Source of the DNA: an uncultured Bacteroidales bacterium
GTDB taxonomy: Bacteria; Bacteroidota; Bacteroidia; Bacteroidales; Marinilabiliaceae
Length of the DNA stretch: 6,011 bases
Reading direction: 5' to 3'
NCBI GenBank assembly: GCA_937892095.1
Contig: CALAVC010000034.1
Span: forward strand, 1-6,011
In this document: piece after piece, positions 1 through 5,509 of the stretch
How the letters are laid out: the number at the start of each line of letters is the position of its first letter
Numbering within the stretch: position 1 is the stretch's first letter
The notes under the pieces: generated by a model
Told to the model about the DNA's origin: nothing
Database searches by the model: none
Seen by the model: only the letters and a program-made list of their open reading frames with translations
Made by a program: the position numbers and the translations under genes

Positions 1-16
1 CGGGAGTCGTCGCCTC

Positions 17-32
17 TTTGTAATTTTACAAA
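17..32. repeat. AT-rich inverted repeat in the leader of the lipoprotein gene
   Basis: Two perfect 7-nt arms, TTTGTAA and TTACAAA, are separated by TT and end 18 nt before the ATG at 51. The symmetry would suit a dimeric regulator's operator, but it could be chance in AT-rich leader DNA. It is not a convincing Bacteroidetes promoter: the TTTG at 17-20 has no TAnnTTTG element about 19 nt downstream. The 50-nt leader otherwise shows only an A-rich stretch before the start codon. Confidence 0.3.
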
Positions 33-50
33 CAAAAGACACAACATAAA

Positions 51-1373
51 ATGATACGAAATAGATTTATATTGTTAGCTACAATTATGTTAGCGACAGC
101 ATTGGCAACATCGTGCAAGAAAGACGATGGAGATGGAGGCGAGACTGAATATTTTTTTGATAATGAATATTGGAATAGTTGCACGGATACGATTGTGACG
201 GGACCAGCTGACGACATTACTTATTTTAGTGCAAAGATGAAGGGTCGGATTACGTTTAAAGAGACTATTGTGGCTGGGCTTGGAAACAAGGAGACGCATG
301 GTGTTTTGATAAGTGAGAGCGTACAAGATAGCACGATGGTGTTTGGCGCGGAAGAGGTGGAGGCTGTGGTGTGTAAGAGTCAGGCAAAGCTCTACACAGT
401 AGAAGCGACAGGGCTTAAGATGGGAACGCGATATTACTATAGGGCATACGCTCACAATACGAAACTGAATAAATATCATTATGGTAGGGTGTTTTACTTC
501 ACGACGCTGATGGGAAAGGCAGAGACGCTGGAAGCGCAAGACGTTACGCCGTATAGTGCAGACGTGTATGGTAGTAGTTCGATAGATATTCGTGATGAGC
601 GATTTGATGGTGAGGTGGGCATTGTGTATACGACTCGAAATACGGACCGACCGAGTATTGAGGTTGATAAAATAGCGGTGGGGCACATGGTGGCTGATGA
701 TAGTACACGATTTGTGGTGGAGCTGGATACGCTAACGGAACAGACGAAGTATACATACATGGCATATTTGCGTATTGGGACGGAATATTATTATGGTGGA
801 GTAAGGAGTTTTAGTACATCGAAGTTTGAGATTAGTACGGCATCGGTAGTGGATCTCGGACTGTCGAGTGGTACGCTGTGGGCAAGCATGAATGTGGGTG
901 CGAGTAGCGTGACGGACGCAGGGACTTACTTTGCGTGGGGAGACCCGACTGGTGAAGTGTTTGAAGTGGATAATACAGACTTATATTTTACGGCAAACGT
1001 TTATGACTTGTCGTCGGATAAAGACATGGCAACACAAAATGTGGGTGTTGGGTATAGGACGCCAAGTGTGGAGCAAATGAAAGAATTGCTGAATAGTTGC
1101 GAATGGCATTGGACTACGTATAATGGTGTTAATGGCTATGTGGTGAGAGGTGTGAATGGTCAGACAATATTCTTGCCGACAGGCGGAGAATTGGCACCGA
1201 CAACTTCGGGCGATAGGAATCTTGTGGGCGTGGGCATAAGTGGTAATTATTGGACAGGAAGTCGAACTCTGTTTAGTAAAGCTTATCACTTGACTTTCGA
1301 CCGTGAAAGTCATGCAGTTGGCGAAAGAGGACCATGGTTCGGATTTAATGTGCGAGCAGTTGTCTCGCAATAA
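51..1373 (+). CDS. Surface lipoprotein with two FN3-like domains and a FISUMP-like C-terminal domain
   Basis: A 440-residue protein, probably anchored in the outer membrane and displayed outside the cell. Residues 1-21 form a lipoprotein signal peptide ending in the lipobox Leu-Ala-Thr-Ser before Cys22. Cys22 is followed by Lys-Lys-Asp-Asp, which resembles the Bacteroidetes lipoprotein surface-export signal. Residues ~48-152 and ~155-257 look like two diverged beta-sandwich (FN3-like) repeats; each ends in a pattern like YYYRAYA or YTYMAYL, then Tyr-Gly and Phe-x-Thr. Residues 267-440 match a domain common in Bacteroidales and related to FISUMP/DUF1566: VDLGLSSGTLWASMNVGAS, then YFAWGD, YRTPS, NGVNGY, IFLPTGG, YWTGS and a final VRAV. 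The ligand is unknown. The ATG at 51 fits the signal peptide; no Shine-Dalgarno site is visible, as is usual in Bacteroidetes. The next gene starts 13 nt after the stop, so the two are probably co-transcribed. Confidence 0.85.
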   Translation: MIRNRFILLATIMLATALATSCKKDDGDGGETEYFFDNEYWNSCTDTIVTGPADDITYFSAKMKGRITFKETIVAGLGNKETHGVLISESVQDSTMVFGAEEVEAVVCKSQAKLYTVEATGLKMGTRYYYRAYAHNTKLNKYHYGRVFYFTTLMGKAETLEAQDVTPYSADVYGSSSIDIRDERFDGEVGIVYTTRNTDRPSIEVDKIAVGHMVADDSTRFVVELDTLTEQTKYTYMAYLRIGTEYYYGGVRSFSTSKFEISTASVVDLGLSSGTLWASMNVGASSVTDAGTYFAWGDPTGEVFEVDNTDLYFTANVYDLSSDKDMATQNVGVGYRTPSVEQMKELLNSCEWHWTTYNGVNGYVVRGVNGQTIFLPTGGELAPTTSGDRNLVGVGISGNYWTGSRTLFSKAYHLTFDRESHAVGERGPWFGFNVRAVVSQ

Positions 1374-1375
1374 TT

Positions 1376-1380
1376 GGAGA
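1376..1380 (+). promoter_or_regulatory. Shine-Dalgarno-like site that decides the barrel gene's start
   Basis: GGAGA lies just after the lipoprotein stop codon and 6 nt before the ATG at 1387. It supports that ATG over the in-frame ATG at 1303, which lies inside the lipoprotein gene. Strong sites of this type are uncommon in Bacteroidetes. Confidence 0.5.
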
Positions 1381-1386
1381 AATGAT

Positions 1387-2814
1387 ATGAAAAGATTAGT
1401 GATATTGGCGATTGCGTCGTGTGCGTGTGCGATTGGCATAAAAGCTGGTGTGCGCGATACGACAGAGATAAGCGATCGGGTGGAAGAGAGGTACTCCTTA
1501 TCGAAAAGAGAACCAAAGCTATTGTTGGAGTCGGCTATAAGCCTTATAGATCTATATACGAGTCCGATGACGATGGTCAATGGCGTATATAGCTATGGTA
1601 AATCGACACTGACGCCTTTGGCAGAGATTGGAGGCGGACGAAACTATGTCGGGGGACACATTGACACGTATGCCAATGTGCGAGGGAATAATTTTATGTT
1701 GGAAGTTGAATATCTTGACGGTCAGGCACGTAAGGTGGAACGGAACTTGACGGCTGACGCTCTACTGCTATACCCACATTTGGTGGCAGGCAATATATAT
1801 CATGACATTCATCGCTCGGTGCTTAAGGCAGAAGTGGGTTTTGCGCGTGATATGCAACGTTGGGCAATAGGCATGAAGCTAAGTGCTAAGTCGACGCACG
1901 AGAGTGATAGTGACCCAGTAAGTCCTGACAATTTTGCGTGTGACCTTCGGGCACAAATGTCGCTTGCTAAACTGACTGACAGACATAGGATAGGTCTTGA
2001 ATTTTCGGGACAAAAATATAGTCAGGATACAGAACCAGACGTAACACAGGGTTTTGAAAGTAGCGTTTATATGTCGCAAGGGTTGGGGCGTGTCATGTTG
2101 CTCGAAGCGTATGACGTGGAGTATGAAGGGCATGGAATGTCGGTGGCTGCAATGGTGACTCGGCGTCGTGGAGAAGTACCGTTGCAGGCAATGTTGCGAT
2201 ATGGGAGAATGGGTTTGAAAGGTAGTAATGTGACAGGTATGGTAACGAAACAAGAGAATAGAGATTTGCGTGCGGAAGTGTGTTATAGCTTAGACGGAAA
2301 GTTTTGGAAGCAGTTGCAATTAGACTTAGGAATAGAGCAACGTAGGACAAAGACAGGTCAAAACTATGATAGTGATTGTCCAGAGCTGAAGTTTAGTGCA
2401 ATTGGTCGGTGTAGTGTATTGCAAACAAAAGTGGAAATGGGCTACATGAAGCGAAGGGAGCGAAACGAGGAATCTGTGGCAAAACTTGAAGTTGGCGACT
2501 TCCGTTCGGGCGTAGGCGTAGGGCTTGTAGCAAGAGGCAAACGACTGCTTGCAGCACCACTTGCAACGCTAAAAGCTGACTTTGCTGTGGACGATAAGTG
2601 TGTTGTACTTCAAGGTGAGCCGGAGACGAATGTTGTAAATAGGCGAATAGGATATTACAGCAAGAATAGGTTTTCGGCACAATTGGGAGTGCCGATGACG
2701 TGGAACTTAGGACATAAGTTTGCACTTATGATGACGCCAGAGTTATATTCAGAACTACATTCAGGTGGTGAGAAAACTCGGTGGATAAAAATGAAAATAG
2801 GGCTTTGTTTTTAA
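1387..2814 (+). CDS. Probable outer-membrane beta-barrel protein, DUF6850-like
   Basis: A 475-residue protein with a signal peptide (Lys-Arg, then a hydrophobic run at residues 4-19, likely cleaved after Ala20 in GIKA-G). The body has the alternating pattern of beta-strands typical of outer-membrane barrels, with many Gly and aromatic residues. It ends in Phe (WIKMKIGLCF), the usual C-terminal signature for BAM-assembled barrels. The segment ALLLYPHLVAGNIYHDIH (~125-142), followed by a long strand-rich tail, resembles DUF6850-family proteins of Bacteroidales as I remember them; length also fits. What it transports or binds is unknown. I take the start at 1387 rather than 1303: the longer form would put 28 polar residues before the signal peptide and overlap the lipoprotein gene. 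It lies 13 nt behind the lipoprotein gene and 4 nt before the DUF4922 gene. An alternative is a non-DUF6850 barrel family. Confidence 0.75.
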   Translation: MKRLVILAIASCACAIGIKAGVRDTTEISDRVEERYSLSKREPKLLLESAISLIDLYTSPMTMVNGVYSYGKSTLTPLAEIGGGRNYVGGHIDTYANVRGNNFMLEVEYLDGQARKVERNLTADALLLYPHLVAGNIYHDIHRSVLKAEVGFARDMQRWAIGMKLSAKSTHESDSDPVSPDNFACDLRAQMSLAKLTDRHRIGLEFSGQKYSQDTEPDVTQGFESSVYMSQGLGRVMLLEAYDVEYEGHGMSVAAMVTRRRGEVPLQAMLRYGRMGLKGSNVTGMVTKQENRDLRAEVCYSLDGKFWKQLQLDLGIEQRRTKTGQNYDSDCPELKFSAIGRCSVLQTKVEMGYMKRRERNEESVAKLEVGDFRSGVGVGLVARGKRLLAAPLATLKADFAVDDKCVVLQGEPETNVVNRRIGYYSKNRFSAQLGVPMTWNLGHKFALMMTPELYSELHSGGEKTRWIKMKIGLCF

Positions 2815-2818
2815 AAAG

Positions 2819-3718
2819 ATGAATACTCTGCGAAATGTTGTCGACGATTTATATGCCGACATGAGGGCTAATTGGTCAATGGCGACAAATAACTACATTG
2901 CATTGAGCCAAGCCGAAAAGAAACTATTTGTAAAATCGGGCATAAGTGTGTTGTATAATAAGCAACGGATACGTTCGACAGCAGCAAATATTAGCAAAGA
3001 GAGCATCGAAAAGCGACCGTGTTTTTTGTGTCCTCAAAATCGTCCGACAGAACAAAGGGGTTATGCATGGCGAGACTATTGGATATTGGTGAATCCATAT
3101 CCTATTTTTGAAAGGCACTTGACTGTTGTTAGTCAGAAACACGAAGAGCAGACCATAGTTGGAAAGATGCGAGATTTGTATGCGTTGGCAACAGAGATGG
3201 GTGAGGAGTTTATTGCTTTTTACAATGGAGCGAAGTGTGGTGCTTCGGCACCCGACCATATGCACTTTCAGGTTATCGGGCAGAAACTGCAATGGATTGT
3301 AGGACCCAAAACGATTGAGTCGGCAGAAATATATAACGATGAAGAAGAAGGACGGATATGCTCAGAAATAGCTGATGGTAGGCTACGTTATAGGCTATGT
3401 CATGCAAAAGAAGAAACAGCAGAAAAATTATTAGTAAAGTTGTTGGGCATGAGGGATATAGACACAGATATGATGAATGCTTACGGACTTAGAAGAAAGA
3501 AAGAGACGGATATATATATCGTGCCACGACTTACGTTTCGACCGACATATTATTACGCTGTTGGCGATGAACACATATTGGTTAGTCCGGCGGCAGTAGA
3601 GGTTGGTGGAACACTTGTTTTGCCTCGCGAGGAAGACTTTGAAAAAATGAACGAAAACATTGCGATAGACATCTTGCGACAGGTGTGCTATTCGGCAGAT
3701 AACGACATAAAAAAATAG
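2819..3718 (+). CDS. DUF4922-domain protein, HIT-like nucleotidyl phosphorylase/transferase fold
   Basis: A 299-residue protein without a signal peptide or membrane segment, so likely cytoplasmic. It has the DUF4922 features: a Cys-x-x-Cys pair at C68/C71 in RPCFLCP, the segment NPYPIFERH (92-100), and FYNGAKCGASAPDHMHFQ ending in His147-x-His149-x-Gln151. That His-x-His-x-Gln motif is the catalytic signature of HIT-superfamily branches such as GDP-L-galactose/GDP-glucose phosphorylase and Ap4A phosphorylase, where one His forms a nucleotidyl intermediate. A nucleotide or nucleotide-sugar substrate is therefore a reasonable inference, but none is shown for this family. The ATG sits 4 nt after the barrel gene's stop, with AAAAAG immediately upstream as a weak ribosome site, suggesting translational coupling. 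The SpoIID/LytB gene follows 8 nt after its stop; I recall this pairing as recurrent in Bacteroidales, which hints at a shared pathway. Confidence 0.85.
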   Translation: MNTLRNVVDDLYADMRANWSMATNNYIALSQAEKKLFVKSGISVLYNKQRIRSTAANISKESIEKRPCFLCPQNRPTEQRGYAWRDYWILVNPYPIFERHLTVVSQKHEEQTIVGKMRDLYALATEMGEEFIAFYNGAKCGASAPDHMHFQVIGQKLQWIVGPKTIESAEIYNDEEEGRICSEIADGRLRYRLCHAKEETAEKLLVKLLGMRDIDTDMMNAYGLRRKKETDIYIVPRLTFRPTYYYAVGDEHILVSPAAVEVGGTLVLPREEDFEKMNENIAIDILRQVCYSADNDIKK

Positions 3719-3726
3719 CGAGTGAG

Positions 3727-5028
3727 ATGATTGAAGAGCCAGAAATTGAAGTGGGCATAGTGCGAAGCTCTAAGATATGTTTTGTATTGCATACGACATA
3801 TCGAAATGCATCGGGTCAGAGGTTTATGGCTGGCGAACATGTGGCAAGCGGTACAACATTGGGTGTGTGCATTGATGGGATTCGTGTGAGCGATTGTGAG
3901 CTATGTCCTCAACAGCCGAATTCGACATTTAGCGTAAAAGATGTGGAAATAGGTGTGGGATTTCATTGGGATCAAAAAGAAGACCAAAGTTTTGCAGGTA
4001 AACTGCGATTCGTAGTCGACGGAGACGGAATATGGGCAGTAAATAAGATTAAGGTTGAAGACTATTTGCGCAGTGTGATAGCTTCGGAGATGAGTGCGAC
4101 GTCGGACATTGAGCTGCTGAAAGCGCATGCTGTGGCATCGCGTAGTTGGCTTATGGCGCAAGTGTGGAACAAAGGAAAATTTGTGGGAGCAGGACGGCGA
4201 AATCTGGACGGCGAAAAGAAATATATTTGTTGGCGAGATCGTGAAGACCATAAGCTATTTGATGTATGTGCGGACGACCATTGCCAACGTTATCAGGGTG
4301 TGGGGCGGATTTCGCAAACGGCAGTAGACAAAGCCATTGCACAGACGAGAGGCGAAATTTTGACCTACGAAGGGAATGTGTGTGATGCTCGATTTTCAAA
4401 GTGTTGTGGTGGGATGACAGAAGTCTTTTCGACATGTTGGACAGACGATGAGGTGTCATATCTTAGGTCGTTTGCCGACAGCACAGTTTGGCCGAGCAAA
4501 TATCATGATTTGCAGAATGAACAAGAAGCAAGAGAATGGATTTACGATACGCCAGAAGCGTTTTGTAACACACAGGATGCTAAGGTGATTGGGCAAATAC
4601 TCAATTCGTACGACCAAAAGACGCAAGATTTTTACAGATGGCGAATTGAGTATGGTGCGGAGGAACTTGGTTCAATAATAAAAGAAAAGTGTGGGATAGA
4701 CATTGGCGAGGTTGTGGACCTTGTGCCTTTGCAAAGGGGACCTTCGGGTCGTATAAAGCTACTTCGTATTGTTGGAAGCAAAGATGAATTGACTGTTGGT
4801 AAAGAGTTGGAAATCAGACGATTGCTAAGTAGAACCCATCTATATAGTTCGGCATTTAGTATAAGTTGGAAGGATAAGAAAACTATTGTTTTAAGTGGTG
4901 CAGGTTGGGGGCATGGCGTAGGCATGTGTCAAATTGGTGCAGCAGTTATGGCCAATAGGGGATTCAACTATCGGAGCATACTCTATCATTATTTCCGTAG
5001 GGCAATGATAGAGAAAAAATGGGTATAG
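3727..5028 (+). CDS. SpoIID/LytB-domain protein without a signal peptide
   Basis: A 433-residue protein of the SpoIID/LytB family, whose sporulation member is a lytic transglycosylase cutting peptidoglycan glycan strands. All three core blocks are present: VEDYLRSVIASEM (110-122), where Glu121 aligns with the catalytic Glu of SpoIID, then LLKAHAVASRSW (130-141); EILTYEGNVCDARFSKCCGG (210-229); and GAGWGHGVGMCQIGAA (391-406) with His396. The region before residue ~105 is an N-terminal extension of unknown role, as in other Bacteroidales homologues. The N-terminus (MIEEPEIEVGIV) is acidic and has no signal peptide, and there are 14 cysteines (including C181, C186, C226, C227, C237). Both suggest the cytoplasm, which is unusual for a peptidoglycan enzyme. 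The true substrate may therefore be something else. It is the last gene of the apparent operon, 8 nt after DUF4922. Confidence 0.87.
   Translation: MIEEPEIEVGIVRSSKICFVLHTTYRNASGQRFMAGEHVASGTTLGVCIDGIRVSDCELCPQQPNSTFSVKDVEIGVGFHWDQKEDQSFAGKLRFVVDGDGIWAVNKIKVEDYLRSVIASEMSATSDIELLKAHAVASRSWLMAQVWNKGKFVGAGRRNLDGEKKYICWRDREDHKLFDVCADDHCQRYQGVGRISQTAVDKAIAQTRGEILTYEGNVCDARFSKCCGGMTEVFSTCWTDDEVSYLRSFADSTVWPSKYHDLQNEQEAREWIYDTPEAFCNTQDAKVIGQILNSYDQKTQDFYRWRIEYGAEELGSIIKEKCGIDIGEVVDLVPLQRGPSGRIKLLRIVGSKDELTVGKELEIRRLLSRTHLYSSAFSISWKDKKTIVLSGAGWGHGVGMCQIGAAVMANRGFNYRSILYHYFRRAMIEKKWV
4981..5013. repeat. Perfect 10-bp inverted repeat in the 3' end of the SpoIID/LytB gene
   Basis: The arms CTCTATCATT (4981-4990) and AATGATAGAG (5004-5013) are exact reverse complements around a 13-nt loop. 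The repeat ends 15 nt before the stop codon's last base. The plus strand continues with six A residues rather than a T-run, so it is not a classical intrinsic terminator. It could form an mRNA stem near the operon's 3' end that affects stability, or be chance within coding sequence. Confidence 0.45.
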
Positions 5029-5036
5029 ATTTTGTG

Positions 5037-5054
5037 GTGCTGCATAAGTGGCAC
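5037..5054 (+). terminator. Weak hairpin after the operon, possible terminator
   Basis: GTGCTGC and GTGGCAC can pair over 7 bp (two G-U wobbles) around an ATAA loop, starting 9 nt after the SpoIID/LytB stop. No T-run follows, so it is a poor intrinsic terminator. Its position between an apparent operon end and a new promoter element is the main support. Confidence 0.25.
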
Positions 5055-5104
5055 ATTCTAAACACATTAAGAGTGGCAAGAAATACCAATTGATAAAATT
5101 TTCT

Positions 5105-5112
5105 TATTTTTG
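5105..5112 (+). promoter_or_regulatory. Bacteroidetes-type -7 promoter element (TAnnTTTG)
   Basis: TATTTTTG fits the TAnnTTTG consensus of the Bacteroidetes primary sigma factor. It lies 49 nt before the ATG at 5162, which would give a leader of about 40 nt. A good -33 TTTG at the usual spacing of about 19 nt is absent; the nearest TTG (5090-5092) is only 12 nt away. It supports separate transcription of the downstream ORF and a Bacteroidetes origin for this stretch. Confidence 0.45.
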
Positions 5113-5161
5113 AGTATAAGGTATTCAAAATATACTTCTTTACACTGAAAACCGATCAATT

Positions 5162-5509
5162 ATGGCAGACATATCGAAACATAAAGTTCTCGTAGCCGAA
5201 GATACGGAAAGTAATTTTTTGCTTGTCTCGTACATCTTGCGTGGCGAATATGAAATCTCCTGTCCCGAAATCGACTGGATTCTAAAACGCCTTTCTGAAA
5301 TCAGACCGAATCTTGATGACCCACGAAATCCGACTGCCTGTGGGCGCATTACGGGTAAGGGCTTTGGTCGCTGTATTTACACATTTATTTCAGATGACGA
5401 TATTCCTGCTTTTAAGGCAAAGCTTGCCGAATACGAGCGGATTTTTGGTTTTCATACCGCCTGCTACGAGGTTTCGCCAGCTGATGGAGCGCATGTTGTT
5501 ACCCGTTAG
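5162..5509 (+). CDS. Chimeric ORF: receiver-domain N-terminus joined in frame to galactokinase C-terminus
   Basis: This 115-residue ORF is made of two unrelated pieces. Residues 1 to about 27 (KHKVLVAEDTESNFLLVSYI and flanks) are the first strand, acidic Glu13-Asp14 pocket and first helix of a CheY-like receiver of the type common in Bacteroidales. The phospho-acceptor Asp (normally near residue 55) and the rest of the domain are absent. From residues ~29-33 onward it is the C-terminus of a galactokinase (GHMP kinase, Leloir pathway): YEISCPEIDWIL corresponds to FEITVPQIDTLV of the E. coli enzyme, GRITGKGFGRC (61-71) to RMTGGGFGGC, and YEVSPADGA to the terminal block. About 300 N-terminal galactokinase residues are missing, including the substrate signature and ATP-binding motif. 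Neither half should be active. The start has no Shine-Dalgarno site and a Bacteroidetes-type leader; the end overlaps surE. The best explanation is an assembly chimera or recombination joining two gene fragments. Confidence 0.8.
   Translation: MADISKHKVLVAEDTESNFLLVSYILRGEYEISCPEIDWILKRLSEIRPNLDDPRNPTACGRITGKGFGRCIYTFISDDDIPAFKAKLAEYERIFGFHTACYEVSPADGAHVVTR
5237..5260. other. Junction between Bacteroidales-like and galK-surE DNA
   Basis: The switch from receiver-domain to galactokinase sequence falls within codons 26-33 of the hybrid ORF (Leu-Arg-Gly-Glu-Tyr-Glu-Ile-Ser). Residues Glu-Tyr-Glu-Ile suit both families, so a shared stretch near GAATATGAAAT (5246-5256) may be the joining microhomology. 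I see no insertion sequence ends, tRNA, attachment site or longer direct repeat at the switch. Base composition changes here as well: C exceeds G in 5251-5310 (16 C, 10 G), whereas G clearly exceeds C in the operon (20 G, 9 C in 601-660). Confidence 0.7.

Noticed and set aside
1..23. Possible tail of an upstream gene (Gly-Val-Val-Ala-Ser-Leu, stop at 21-23)
   Set aside because: Only a few codons are visible and no family can be recognised, so it cannot be supported.
90..686. Long minus-strand open frame of 198 codons opposite the lipoprotein gene
   Set aside because: Its translation has no recognisable domain or ribosome site, and the plus-strand frame has a clear signal peptide and domains. 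It is a by-product of codon use.
1303..1386. Upstream in-frame start for the barrel protein
   Set aside because: It would overlap the lipoprotein gene and bury the signal peptide behind 28 polar residues; ATG 1387 has a GGAGA site 6 nt upstream.
981..1580. Minus-strand open frame of 199 codons spanning the end of the lipoprotein gene and the start of the barrel gene
   Set aside because: It crosses two well-supported plus-strand genes and encodes a composition-biased, domain-free protein.
3509..3520. Perfect 12-nt palindrome GATATATATATC
   Set aside because: It is a simple TA repeat within codons for Asp-Ile-Tyr-Ile in the DUF4922 gene and is likely chance.
4127..4327. Plus-strand 66-codon frame inside the SpoIID/LytB gene
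   Set aside because: It lies wholly within conserved SpoIID coding sequence in another frame, with no domain of its own.
5029..5161. Search of the intergenic stretch for a tRNA, small RNA, mobile-element end or attachment site
   Set aside because: Apart from the weak hairpin and the -7 element I see no cloverleaf, terminal inverted repeat or target-site duplication.
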